Notes: a model not told the origin generated them from the letters alone. Positions 10,305-21,330 are shown, numbered from the stretch's first letter. The stretch: 64,000 nt of DNA from Ampelocalamus luodianensis (GCA_036346255.1 CM070624.1:21918626-21982625); one strand, 5' to 3'. Made by a program: numbers and translations.

Positions 10305-11010
10305 CTGGTGACATCGATGGCAGCAGCATCTTTTCATGCCCATCATCATCATCGAGCTTGGTATCAGATAGCAGCTGTGATCAGGACTATTACAATCGCT
10401 CCTGCATCGACAGGCAGACACACAGACGAGAAGCTCAAGAAAAGAAAGAGACGGAAAGAGGCAGCTAGGGGAGAGACTAACTAGAGACGGCCGAGGGGGG
10501 TGGATGGATGCACTGCATCTAGCGCGATTAGTCATCGCTTCCCATGCAAGTTGTGGCGATGGTGGGGGAATATTATAAGCAGGAGGGGCTCATCTTTTCT
10601 GAAGGGATGGAAAGGAACGGGATCCAGGCGCGCAGGGGTTCGTCTCCCCTGGCCACCCTCGCTGCCCTCATACGTGTTTTTGTTTTTCCTGGGCTTTTTC
10701 TATGCACCTGCCCCCACCCCTGCCGCCTCGGTCAGACAACACGCACGATCGATCGATCGATCGTGTGCGTGCGGAGCTTCTTGTGATTTGTGCTTTGCTG
10801 CGCGGCTTTGTTAATCGTACCGGAAATCTAGAGGCGTCTGCTGTACTACTGTTTAGTTTAGGGCTAGACAAGTTAATATTTGATTATCTGGGCCTTTGTT
10901 GACAACGAGAGAGAGGAGAGAGCGCGAGCGCGCCCGAGGGAGCAGCAAGCTGGGGGAATCAGGGGATTTATACCGTTGGGGGGATTTATACCGTTGGTCG
11001 ACGAAGGAGA
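10305..11010. other. Upstream region of the ARGOS-like gene; simple repeats
   Basis: Open frames here overlap on both strands and look incidental. The palindrome CACGATCGATCGATCGATCGTG lies at 10744-10765. GA-rich microsatellite sequence is at 10905-10930. A tandem copy of GGATTTATACCGTTGG lies at 10963-10998. No second gene is supported. The region probably holds promoter and leader sequence of the leftward gene. Confidence 0.4.
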
Positions 11011-11015
11011 AGTTT

Positions 11016-11517
11016 GGACAATATTAGTCTCATAGCTCACTGTAATTCTAAAAATAGCTACTTTAGCATCAAATTTCTATTTGTGGCCTCTTAGTCACGC
11101 TCTGCGCGCGCTGTAGCGCAGAACCGTGTAGCGTAGGAACGCGAAGACTTCTGCGCGCGCCAGACAAGCAAGAAGAAGAAGCGGCCACGCTCGGCGAGCG
11201 CCGCTATGCAGCGGCGGACGCGATCACGCGCGGGGCCGGGAGCGAGTGGGCGGGCTGGCGCTTGCATTCAAATTCCGGGAATCGCTGGGAGTTGCTGCGG
11301 CCGGAATGCGCAGCACATGCACTTGCTGCGTCTGGGAGGCGCAGCATGCGCTTGTCGCGATCGCGTCGCAAAGACGCACGCGTCGCTCGCCAGCGCAGCA
11401 GCTTTGGTGTTTGCGTTACAAGCGCGCAAAGACGCTGGCGGCAGGCTACTTTTGGAAATTGGAGAGTAAAGAGGCTACTTTTGGAAATTTGGATGCAAAG
11501 GGGGGCCAATACTGTCC
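11016..11517. mobile_element. Possible small non-autonomous DNA element with GC-rich core
   Basis: The ends carry imperfect inverted GGACAATATTAG (11016-11027) and GGACAGTATTGG (complement of 11506-11517). Just inside are ATAGCTACTTTAGCA on the left and tandem GAGGCTACTTTTGGAAATT at 11440-11490 on the right. The core is GC-rich with overlapping open frames on both strands (for example 11204-11509 on the minus strand) that I do not recognise. It could be a captured exon. No target duplication is clear. Confidence 0.3.
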
Positions 11518-12104
11518 TCTCCTCTACGAAGGAAGCTTTTAACTCGTAAATAATAAATAATATATAAGAATGTAAACATATAGTTTTAATTTTTTTTATT
11601 GATCTTTTTGTCCGTAGACTTGTGTAACAATGAGGGTACCATATCCCTCTTATGGGAGAAGGATGTCTCTATTAATGCATGAACAAGCAATATAAGACTA
11701 AACTAACTAATAGGTATTGTGGGCCGATAGTTCCCTAATGGGCCTTTGTGTGGCCCACTGAGTTGGCCTGCTACGGTTTCCCCTAACCCTAGCGCGACTC
11801 AGCACCAGTGCACGCATGTGCACACGTGTAGGCATGTGGCGACGGCCTCGGTGCACGTGACGACGGTGAAGCTTTTCTTGTAAAATACAACTGACTGATA
11901 TAGGTAGTTCCTAAGCTTTTGGTGAAGCATTTAATAAATTTCAACTGAAAATTTGAGCTTCCTATTGGGATTTTGAGTTTTCACATTGAATTTGTGAGGT
12001 TTTCGGGGAGGCAATGGAGTTTAGTGAAGGGGCGAGGAGTTCATCGTATAGGGGAGGATAGGGAGACGGTAGAGGCAAAAGCCGGGGGGAAGGGGGGCTC
12101 GATG
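11518..12104. other. Intergenic, no supported gene
   Basis: AT-rich to about 11720, then a promoter-like stretch with GGCCCA/TGGGCC motifs (11717-11770). The final 130 bases are G-rich and lead into the retrotransposon. The CGATG at 12100-12104 is the left target copy of that element. Confidence 0.4.
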
Positions 12105-12349
12105 TGTCACAGACACCTCAGCGGCCGGGTTTCACCATGGGCTGTAGCCCATGCAAGCAAGGGCGTGAGATTAAAAGGAACATCACACGTCAAAGGCAGG
12201 CATGGAACGAGAAACTACTAGATGGCATTGGCCTCCTCCCTCAAGTTCTTCTGCTTCCCCAACCCAGCTTCGCTTCTTCCCAGTCTAACTTCTCCATCCC
12301 CAATCTAATTGTTCTTCTCAATCCCTACTTCTATTCTCCACTAATTAGC

Positions 12350-13973
12350 ACCACTACAGAAAATCTCATCACAGACGGTTTCAGAACCGTCTAAATTTGT
12401 ATGTTTGTGATGATATAGTCATCACAGACGATTTTTGAACTGTCTGTGAAAAATCTATCATAGACTGTTCTAAACAAGAACCGTCTGTGATCGTCTATTT
12501 TCATAGATGGTTCTGAACAAGAACTGCCTGTGATAGTAATTATCACAGATGGTTCTTGTTTCAGAACCGTCTGTGATAGCTTTTGTATTGCAAAAAAAAT
12601 CGGATTTTGAATGTTTCGTAGTTGGTACTATCACAGTTCCTAATATAGAATTTGAACCTAGAAGATAAAATATAAGGTGTCTTAGACTGAACAAGATACT
12701 AAATGTATATGTGAGCTTTCCATCTTCAGATACTCTTGAAAATACATAGAAAAGGCATCACTCCCATACATCAGACGACATCACGCTGCTCTTCCTTGAG
12801 CCCTCTAGGGAAGAGGTCCAGCGTCTTGAGCGGCCTGTAGAATGCCATCGACGGCACGCTCATCGCCTCTCCCGTTGCTTCCATTGCTGCCTCGTACCCC
12901 GACGGCGGCGGCATGTCCACGACGGTGCTCGTCGGGCACCCGATGTGTCCAGTTTCCCGAGCGAGTACTCCGGGAGAACCACTCCTCCACCTCCTCCCTG
13001 TCAAATCGCCAATATCAGTACATTAACTCAAGACGTACACATGTAGTAAGTAACCTACGTACTCAAGCGAGTGGCTTTGGTAAGTAGTACGTACCTGATA
13101 CAGGAACAGTGGGTTGGGCGGCGAGGGGGTGGCGCCGGTGCACCTGCTCGCCGGTTCAGCTGCAGCTCTGAGGGGATAGTAGTACTGGGTGCAGGAGAGA
13201 AGGTAGTGGCTCATGTAGAGGTGGTAGCACGCGGGAGCCTCGCCTCAGCGCGTCCCATCTCAACTCGGCTATAATATATTAGGATAGATCCAAAATATTT
13301 TGCCTCCCGCGCGCGCATTCAAAATTTTTCAAACTTCCGCATTGCGAATCACAGACGGTTTCAAACAAAAACTGTCTGTGATGACATATCACATATCACA
13401 GACGATTTTTGATACGAACCGTCTGTGATAAGTGTCTCATCACAGACTGTTTGTATTAAAAACCGTTTGTGACTTGGAATTTTTCTTACCCTGTGATTTA
13501 CCATAGCTTGGAATTTTTTTACTTTGTGATTTTACCATGCCTTGGAATTTTCTAAACCATGGTAAAATCAGAGAGTCACCACAGACGGTTCTTATTAAGA
13601 ACCGTCTGTGACGTTGCACTATCACAGACAGTTTGTAAATAGAACCGTCTATAATAATTCACAGACGGTTCTTAACAATAACCATCTGTGATCTCTAGGA
13701 TTATCACAGACGCATCTTATTACGAACCGTGTGTGATATGGGACTATAACAAATGGTTTTTAAATGGAACCGTCTATGATATTTCACAGACATATCTTAA
13801 TAAGAACCGTCTGTGATGACTGAGATTATCACAGACGGTTCTTAAAAACAAACCGTCTGTGAAGTATCACAGACGGTTCTATTTAAAAACCGTTTGTGAT
13901 AGTTCCATATCACAGACGGTTCCAAAAGAACTGTCTGTGATGAGGCGTCTTATATAGCCTGTTTTGTAGTAGT
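12350..13973. mobile_element. CACTA element 2, non-autonomous, inserted in the LTR
   Basis: The left end is CACCACTACAGAAAATC and the right end is GTTTTGTAGTAGTC. Dense inverted CACAGACGGTT repeats fill 12365-12590 and 13345-13950. The empty site survives in the right LTR near 18169 as CTAATTAGTATCCCC. The filled site reads CTAATTAG, element, CAGTATCCCC, so the 3-bp target is TAG/CAG, mutated by one base. No transposase is encoded. The core holds a captured gene fragment. Confidence 0.85.
12771..13270 (-). pseudogene. Captured host-gene fragment inside CACTA element 2
   Basis: On the minus strand an exon reading MSHYLLSCTQYYYPLR and ending PNPLFLYQ stops at a perfect donor (CAG|GTACGT, exon end 13095). 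A 97-base intron ends TTTGACAG, and the next exon starts at 12997. That exon ends with the coherent stretch MSVPSMAFYRPLKTLDLFPR to a stop at 12771. The best reading changes frame once near 12960 (LPEYSLGKLDT, then GCPTSTVVDMPPPSGY), so it is broken. I do not recognise the parent gene. Retention of an intron implies DNA-level capture, as in Pack-CACTA elements. Confidence 0.5.
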
Positions 13974-14090
13974 CCAGTATCCCCAAGCACTTGTAACTGG
14001 AGTGGATTTGAGATCTTTGTATCCTATGTTTGGTAATATATCTCTCATGCTTGGTGTTCATTAGTGATATCAAGTGGGATAATAACAATA

Positions 14091-14102
14091 TGATATCAGA
14101 GC
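14091..14102 (+). other. Primer binding site (tRNA-iMet type)
   Basis: TGATATCAGAGC starts three bases after the left LTR and differs by one base from the usual TGGTATCAGAGC complementary to plant initiator tRNA-Met. Confidence 0.8.
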
Positions 14103-14238
14103 CCTCGATTCCGGTTGTTACTTGTACTAAGATGACCATGAGTGCTGCTGAGGAGGAGCGATGCAGGGAGCTACTGGCCAAGTTGAAGGATGCCATTGAC
14201 AAGAGGGGGGGGGTCATGCTGCATAAGCTGGGGAAGTC

Positions 14239-15048
14239 ATGGATGAGATGGTTTCATCCCTAGCCACGTTCACTCCTCTGTTGGTCAACGGCGCCACCGA
14301 CTTGACCCCTAACTCCACTACCACCAATAAGGTCCCTGCCATGGCAAATGCAGCTCGAAGCGCGAATGCCACCCTCAGCGACCAAGCGCACATCAGGTGT
14401 TTGAGGTCGGGCCTCGACACCAATGCCGGTGACCTTCATGTCGTGGTCGTGTCCAACCCTGAGACGGGAGTGCCCACAGGCGCCCCAGCGCTAGCGAAGC
14501 ACTCGTCGACCCCCTCGTCGAAGCCGTTCTCCACCATCAAACAGGACAACCTGATGCCCACCAGGTATTCGACGATTTGTCCCGACCGCAACATCGACGT
14601 GCCGACATCCGTCCACGCTACGGCTGTCCCACCGACTTCATCCTCAACCAGCACCACCCTTGAGATCGACAACACCTTCATCGCCAACACCATCCTCGTG
14701 AAGTTCACTGAGTGTTCGATGGAATGCAAAGAGCATGCCGTCGACACCGACCACCGCGTCGCGGCCGCTGACATCAGTACCATGGCGTCCACCAACTGCT
14801 TGATGGAATGCCCTCGTCTGGTTGCCAGTGACATCGATGTCAGCTATCCCATCGCCAACATCATTCCCGACACCCTAGTCGATGTTCTTCCAGGCTACAC
14901 CATCACCGGGTCGGGCATGCCACCCTTCTCTCCACAGGCCAGAGTGATGAGCCCACTTGTGTGCATCCTCTCTGTGTGCCCGATGGTTATAAAGTGTTCA
15001 AGAAAATATCCGACACGAGTAAGGTGGTGCTGTGGCCACCACCGATGA
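14239..15048 (+). CDS. Retroelement internal ORF, low-complexity, function unknown
   Basis: A 269-residue open frame rich in Ser, Thr, Pro and Ala, with no zinc knuckle, protease or polymerase motif. It lies about 140 bases after the primer site, where gag is expected. A short repeated theme is visible (TNKVPAMANA, TLEIDNTFIANTILVKF, SYPIANIIPD). An overlapping frame downstream reads DGYKVFKKISDTSKVVLWPP, seen in many unclassified rice retroelement ORFs. It may be a degenerate gag or an expressed spacer protein. Function is not supported. Confidence 0.4.
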   Translation: MDEMVSSLATFTPLLVNGATDLTPNSTTTNKVPAMANAARSANATLSDQAHIRCLRSGLDTNAGDLHVVVVSNPETGVPTGAPALAKHSSTPSSKPFSTIKQDNLMPTRYSTICPDRNIDVPTSVHATAVPPTSSSTSTTLEIDNTFIANTILVKFTECSMECKEHAVDTDHRVAAADISTMASTNCLMECPRLVASDIDVSYPIANIIPDTLVDVLPGYTITGSGMPPFSPQARVMSPLVCILSVCPMVIKCSRKYPTRVRWCCGHHR

Positions 15049-16900
15049 AGTGGGATGAGTGACAACTATGGCCGCCGCCTTCGCGAGAGGAGATCAAGTG
15101 CGGTGGAGAGGAAATACGGCCTACACCATGGCCTTCGTTCGTCTGCAATCGAGTCAGCTTGTAGCTGAAGTCACCCTGGCCACCTCCCGAGCAAGACAGA
15201 GCCATGGGCAATGCCAAGTAGCGGCCAACACCTTGGCCATCCCTCAAATGCTAGTTGAGTGGAGCACCATTGGATTTGGCGAGTGCTGACTGGTTGATGT
15301 AATAACTTATGCGCCAGGAGGCAAGTATTCCAGTCTAAGTCTTGAATATACAAGCTATGGCATGGTGGCTGAATTGAATCAAGGAGTGGCAGTGCATCTA
15401 CTTGAAGAGAATCTTGTGAAAATGGTTGGAGCAAATGAAAATGCAGTGTGCAGAGTTGATTATCGCTTTATCCTTCTTGGTGGTAAGATAGGGCTCGAGA
15501 AGTCCAAATACCACCTTCCGGGTGCTTCATATGTGGTTGAGGGCTCTAATTCTCCACGAGATGAGTTGATTTCCCTTGTGCTAATTTCTGGAGCTGATAT
15601 ACCTTATGGTATGGTTTTGATTCCTCAAGTGCTATTGTTTATCTGCTGTAGAACCGAAAAGCAGCTGAAGCGTGGTGGAGATAGTGGCACATCTAGCTCA
15701 TGGAACTAGGGTTCTGTCATGGATTACAAGGAACAACCAATTGGTCAGGATGAGCAACTGCTCGGGATTGGGACAATGCTAATTTTTAGGAAAAACAGTA
15801 GTGGAGTGAGGTTACCTCCCTGGCCACCACCCCTTGTAGATAATGCGACTAAGCTACATCAATATGATCAACATAGCTCGCTCATTCAGGAGGTAGCATT
15901 CCACAGTTGGGCGTGTATGATTGGTGGTTCTAATAAACAACTTAAGCCTGAACTGTGGGCATCTATGTTGATTACAGACTTTATTCAGTGCAAGAATTGC
16001 AGCTCTGTCCAGATGAACTTGGTACCCGAAGTGATGAAATTGTATGAGGTGATGCTTACTAAGCAAAAGGGCGTGCTACTGTGTACAAGAGAACTCAATG
16101 CTTGATAGCAAGGAGGCGGTAGTTGGCTGGACCATGTTATTCTCCATGGACAGTGGCAAGGGAGTCAGGTTAGCAAAGTGGTTATTCATGCAGCTAAAGC
16201 CCGATGGGTTTATGCACACTACTCTAAGCCATTTCACTCAGCATGTCGATAAACATATCTTTGAGGGTCTTATTGTGATGTTTTGTTAGCTTGATGGAGG
16301 CTACAATATTGATCAAGAGAACTGGTTAAACAAATGGCTTGCAAGGACAAAAATTCATGCGCTCTTCTGTGACATGGTTTGTGTACTTGTTGAACTTAAT
16401 TATGATCTACTGGTGATACGGGATGCATGAATATGGCAAGTTGAGCACGATACTGCAAAAATAATAGCGCTTGGCCCCTGGAGAAACAAATTACAGAGTG
16501 GAGAAAAGGTTAAGATATAAATCAAAAAAAGGGAGAGGTTGCAGTCAATCAAAAAAAGGGAGAGGTTGCAGTCAATCAAAAAAAGGGAGAGGTTGCAGTC
16601 ACTTGGGTTGAATGGGAACCCTGCTCTTAACAAGGCTGCACTTGATGCTCTTTATGAATTGGAAATCTACAATTCACATGTTGCAAGGAAGTCATTATTG
16701 CTGGGATTACCACTTGCAGATCATGCCTGGATGCAATACTGGAATTATATAGTTTCTAAGGGTTTATGTCAAGTGATGTTCAGAGATTATTGACATAATT
16801 GGTGCCTTAGTGTTGTGGTGTTTGATATTGGGCGAGTATGGGGATATCTAATTAGTCCGCAGCTTTGGAAATTGAGGTTAAACCTGAGTATTATTGGCCT
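15049..16900 (+). other. Retroelement interior without an intact gene
   Basis: Short open frames with WPPP-type motifs are broken by stops. A 19-base unit (AATCAAAAAAAGGGAGAGG) is tandemly repeated three times near 16522-16595. I see no pol domains. Confidence 0.4.
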
Positions 16901-16959
16901 TAGAGGAGAAGGATATGACCACAACTTACTGCTTCGAATTTTTACTGCTACAGAAGTTA

Positions 16960-17850
16960 AGGAGAATGACAATGCTATTAATGAGTTGCAAGCATTTGCT
17001 GTTTTTGCACATTATGGCGTTGATGCAAGCACTTTCCCAAACTCCTTAAAGATGAAGGATTTTCTGAATATGGCAGTGGCAGTGAAGGAGCTTAAGGAAC
17101 TCATGAGGAGGATGAGAGTTTCTGCGAGAGGTAACAAGAGAGATTTAGTATCGGCCCTGATGGATTCTCTGGGTGATGAAGTAAATGGTAAAGATGGAAC
17201 ATCATCAGTTGAGCAGATTGACCAGTCAGAAGTACCTTCGAAAAGAAAAGGTGGTGCTTCAATAGTAGTTGAACAAAAAAAAATAGAAAGTTATGAGATT
17301 ATTTCTGAAACTCCTAGCAAGAGAAGTAGAACAAAGCAGAAGTCGATTCAGAGCACCACTCTTGAGGATAATTCTGTGACTACTGTCAAGCAAAACAAGA
17401 CATCAGTCCAGAAGGAAACACTTGTTGTCCAAGGTGATGTTGCTAAGGTAGGAATGGGTCTTTCTGCGGATCATGAAGAGCCTTGGACAGTACTTGTACA
17501 CAAGAAACCACAACCACAGTGGATTCCATACAACCCTAAGGTCATGAGGCCTTAACCTCTTAGCAAGAATACAAGGGCTCTAAAGATTCTATCATGGAAT
17601 TTCAATGGATTGATAGCTTTACTAAAATCAAGGGGCTTCTCTGTTCATCGGTTATCACAAAGGGAAGATTTTGATGTGCTATGCATTCAAGAGACAAAAA
17701 TGCAGGAGAAGGATGTTGAAGTCATTAAGGAAAGTCTGCTTGAAGGCTACACCAATCGTTTCTGGACATGTAATGTATCAAAGCTTGGCTATTCGGGAAC
17801 TGCAATAATTTCACGAGTGAAACTACTCTCTATCAATTATGAGCTTGGTG
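16960..17850 (+). pseudogene. ARP: Intron-less fragment of a plant AP endonuclease (ARP) gene
   Basis: One frame runs through a SAP DNA-binding domain (about 17057-17170: AVKELKELMRRM, then GNKRDLVSALMDSL), a Lys/Ser-rich linker, and the conserved EPWTVLVHKKPQPQWIPYNP. It then enters the start of the exonuclease III fold: LKILSWNFNGL near 17581, DFDVLCIQETKMQEKDVEV with the Mg-binding Glu, and FWTCNVSKLGYSGTAIISR near 17760-17820. This order is diagnostic of plant ARP (apurinic endonuclease-redox protein), a base-excision repair enzyme. The catalytic C-terminal half is absent, and a TAA at 17553-17555 interrupts the frame. Blocks encoded by separate exons in ARP genes appear joined, so capture was probably from spliced RNA. 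Loss of function is near certain. Confidence 0.85.
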
Positions 17851-17906
17851 GCTTTGAGCTTGACCTTGAGGACAACACGACATCGACTTGGGGACAAGCC
17901 GAAACT

Positions 17907-17920
17907 GAAGGAGGGGAGAA
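17907..17920 (+). other. Polypurine tract
   Basis: GAAGGAGGGGAGAA lies directly before the TGTCA of the right LTR, as expected for plus-strand priming. Confidence 0.8.
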
Positions 17921-18278
17921 TGTCATGGACTCCTCAGCAGACCGGGTTTCACCATAGGCTGTAGCCCATGCAAGCAAGGGCGTGAGATTAAAAGGAACAT
18001 CACGCGTCAGAGGCAGGCATGGAACGAGAAACTACCAGATGGCATTGGCCTCTTCCTCCCTCAAGTTCTTCTGCTGCCCCAACCCAACTTTGCTTCTTCC
18101 CCGTCTAACTTCTCCATCCCCAATCTAATTGTTCTTCTCAATCCCTACTTCTATTCTCCACTAATTAGTATCCCCAAGCACTTGTAAATGGAGTGAATTT
18201 GAGATCTTTGTATCCTGTGTTTGGTAATATATCTCTCATGCTTGGTGTTCATCAGTGATATCAAGTGGGATCGTAACA
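17921..18278 (+). repeat. Right LTR (uninterrupted)
   Basis: A 358-bp LTR, TGTCA...TAACA. It preserves the unoccupied site (CTAATTAGTATCCCC) that is split by CACTA element 2 in the left LTR. Confidence 0.85.
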
Positions 18279-18283
18279 CGGTG

Positions 18284-19417
18284 GTGGTAATGAGAGGACG
18301 ACAGGAGAGAAGAAACACACGTGGAGAAGAAAAGGAAGAATCAAAGTAGTGGATATGGTGCTATGTAGAGGTGGCCAAATGGGTGGCCCAACCCGGTACG
18401 GTCCCGATTAGACACGGTACGGTTGACCCGGCTAACTAAATGAGCCATGTCGTGCCGTTGGCCGGGGTGCCAACCTAGGCATGGCATGCCGACCTCTTGG
18501 GCCGGTCCAGGCATGATAAGTCCGACAGGCCTTGGTGGGCCCGACCGTTGCCGCCGCCACCACCACCTCCTCCACCGTCAGTCGTGCCAGCCGGGCCGTG
18601 CGGTGCTTGGTCTGGGTCAGGCCATGTACAACATGGTAATGTGCGTGATGTGCTAGGCAGGCCCGTTGGACCAAGGTCACAACCCAAACACGATACACCT
18701 TGTCGGGCTATGCCGGCTCGGCCCGACTATAGTGTCGGGCTGTATCGGGTCTGGGCTGGGCTAACAGTCATGTGCTTCAGGCCGGTCTGGTTGGCACGGA
18801 CCATTTGGCTACCTTTGAAGCTATGTGGCAAAGTTATGATAATATGTAGAGGTGACCAGATGGGCGGTCTGGCTCGGTACGGTGGGGCAGCGGCGACAGG
18901 TGGTGGAGAAGAAGGGGTGGCAGCGGTGGAGAGGAAGAATGGAGGTGGGGGAAGCCTTCGTCGGCTCCTGGAACTCACGGTGATAGGGTCGCCTGGGGAA
19001 GAAGCTCACTGGAGGGGCGGTTTGACGACGGGTGGAAATGGGAGCTTCGGGAGCTTCTTCAGCTTGGCGTTCGTGGAAGAAGGGGGAGAGGGAGAAGAAT
19101 GGGGGGGGGGGGGGCAAGGGAGATGCACTGAGGCTTTCTTATAGCCATACGGGGAGAGGTTGACCCGGGAGAGAGCCAACCGGGCACGGTGGACGCGTCG
19201 CCGGGCGGGCGGGTGCGCTGGAGCGCTTTGGTGCGGCCAGGGCAAGGCAAGGGTGGGGCTTGGGCCAGGAAGGCAAGAGGAAAACCAGAGGAAAAGGTTA
19301 GGCCCAAGAGAGAAATTGATTTTGAGGTTTTGAAGTTGGAGAGAAACTAAACTGAGCTTTTGCAAACAAATTGGAAATCTGAATTTACTGTTTACTAACC
19401 GAAAACGGGGTGTTACA
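18284..19417 (-). repeat. Gypsy-type LTR remnant on the minus strand
   Basis: On the minus strand the sequence starts TGTAACACCCCG at 19417 and goes through a C-rich leader with a TATA-like GGCTATAAGAAAG near 19140. It resembles the starts of the LTRs at 36283 and 58612 in this window. A 45-base motif (TGTAGAGGTGRCCARATGGG...CGGTACGGT) occurs twice, near 18364 and 18845. The other end is not defined. Open frames here are incidental, and a long G run sits at 19101-19113. Confidence 0.5.
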
Positions 19418-21330
19418 CCGCTAGATCCAGAGCTTCAATTCCTCAATCCACACCAAGTTCCTCTGGTCTTAGCCTCAGATCAGGCCATGTTAGGGCCTCT
19501 TCAAGAGCTTCTTGGTGTGGACTGGTCTGCTCACCATCCATCCTCAACCCCGACGGCGCCATATCCTGAACTTACCTCACCGCACTCACAGACTTAAATC
19601 TGTGGAAGAGGCAATCGACGTCTTCGATGCTGCGATGATCTCGTCAAACACCGGTGCATGCTGCAGGCGGCTGTACGGCGGTCTCCTTCGAGCTGTGCCT
19701 CCTGCCCAAGATCTTCATCATGAATTCATGATTCCCGGCCTTCACCTTCATCACCGGTATCTTCAGCAGGTTTTCGCTGGCCGTCACTTGCATCTCCAGC
19801 GAAGGGACTAGGTACGCGCCAGCCATCAAATTTATTTCCGACGATGCTTCTCTCCGTGTTTGGCACTATGATGTGCATGAATCAGAGGATCCGATCTGGA
19901 AGTGTTTGCTTGTAATCTCCAAGGACGGTCTAGAACGGCGGTGGATCATGAACCAAACTCACTCCAGATATATAGGTTTCAGACACACTCCAGCTAGTAG
20001 ATGATTTACCTGCTTGCATCCAATCAACCAAATATTTTCTTATGTCCAAGGTTTGAAAACCGGCAATAATTGGTTGGTTTATGCCCTAGATACCCCTGTT
20101 GCATACTATTTCCGCCACAAACCTTAGCTAAAAACAGGTCGAAAACCACCCGGTTTGTAGAACTGATTTTAATGGTAGGTTTTTGGTTTTCAGTTTCTAA
20201 GACCCTGCTTATGACCATTTGATGGCGAATTGGAGAACTTGAGATAATATCCTCACTTGCGTGAAGACAATATCTAACAAAAAGGTTTTTTTGCCAAGAC
20301 TATGACTGGGAAGAAGGAAGATATGGGGTATGCTTGAAAGACCAAAAAACAATTAATTGTCAACATATATCAGTTTTATGTATCCGGATCCTCTGACTTG
20401 GGAGCAAAGTCACCAACGTCAGGCCTCTTTTGGCCGTTGGATCGAGATCAGACGGTCCAAATCACATCACACTAAGTCAGAGGATCTGTGTCACAGTTTC
20501 ATATGTAGGCCATCTGGTGACCCTTTCAAAATTATAGCAAGAATACAAGAATAGAAAAGGTTAGCTCGGTGACCTCGGTCAGATTCTGATTTTTTTTTTT
20601 TGTGTAAAAGTAAGTCCCTAGTAAGGATTTTTAAGAAAAGGAGTTAGTCAAGTTACAAATGTTCGTCGCTTTCTGAGATTCCTATTATATATATAACAAA
20701 AGAAACAAATGTTCGTGATGGCCTAAGAAATCCCTGCTGTAGTAAGAGAGAAATTAGCCAGATACCTACCCATATCCAGCGTGGCAAAGCGTCAACTTTG
20801 TTACGTTCCACATGAATCACATGGCAAACACTAATGACTAGTTCCACAATGGGTATGCTACAACAACAAGTGCACATTGCTATCAAATGGCACAAAAGAC
20901 AGTTCATAGAAGTATTATGTCGATACAGATTCCCGTTTATGAAAAACTTGACATATAGTGATGCTCAGAAATGCATGAATATAGGACCTGAAGCTGTTTT
21001 CATCAGAAACTCGTTTACTTTTTTGCTCCAGAACACATGGATGGCCAAATGCCTTCATTTAATTCCTGTTTTAAGTCTTCCACAAATAATTTTGGACAGT
21101 TCAGGTCAAGGGTTGTAACAGGATTAACTAGACATGACACTAGCAAAACTTAGATAATGACCGTCAGACAGCTATACAACCAACGTGAGTTCATTCATAC
21201 TTAAGAGCTCGGGATCTTGAGTATCCTCGTTTGGTATTTCGCTGAGCCCATTTTTTCATAAACAACTATCAACGTAGCTATTGTACAAGACCAGACAAAA
21301 ATAAGTGTCTTACCAACAGTCCAGGATCTG
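19418..21330. other. Intergenic; possible gene fragment and a small MITE
   Basis: A minus-strand stretch at 19644-19829 reads MAGAYLVPSLEMQVTASENL and then KIPVMKVKAGNHEFMMKI. It looks protein-like, with an apparent frame change into APVFDEIIAASKTSIASS near 19610-19660, but I do not recognise it. Bases after 20490 are AT-rich and hold the 3' flank of the CBP60 gene. Confidence 0.35.
20386..20487. mobile_element. Short MITE with GGATCCTCTGACTT inverted ends
   Basis: GGATCCTCTGACTT at 20386-20399 is inverted as AAGTCAGAGGATCT at 20474-20487, enclosing about 75 bases with GTTGGATCGAGATCAGACGG. A half copy (TCAGAGGATCCGATC) lies near 19881. Confidence 0.55.

Larger units (their letters stand above)
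12105..14087 (+). repeat. Left LTR, interrupted by a CACTA element
   Basis: The LTR pieces 12105-12349 and 13974-14087 together match the right LTR at 17921-18278 almost base for base, for example CATGCAAGCAAGGGCGTGAG and GATCTTTGTATCCT. The gap is filled by the second CACTA element. Confidence 0.85.
12105..18278 (+). mobile_element. Non-autonomous LTR retrotransposon carrying an ARP gene fragment
   Basis: Both LTRs begin TGTCA and end TAACA. They are about 358 bp each once a CACTA insertion is removed from the left one. Flanks are CGATG (12100-12104) and CGGTG (18279-18283), a 5-bp target duplication with one change. A tRNA-iMet type primer site follows the left LTR and a purine tract precedes the right one. 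The 3.8 kb interior shows no protease, reverse transcriptase or integrase that I can read, so it needs proteins in trans. Repeated WPPP motifs (VVLWPPP, LPPWPPP) near 15020-15830 are typical of unclassified rice retroelement proteins. Confidence 0.85.

Noticed and set aside
10257..10535. 92-residue minus-strand open frame
   Set aside because: Cys/Ser-rich text without family features; it lies where the leader exon and intron border of the ARGOS-like gene are expected.
18497..19144. 215-residue plus-strand open frame
   Set aside because: It runs through repeat and LTR leader sequence and includes a long poly-Pro/poly-Gly region and a G13 run.
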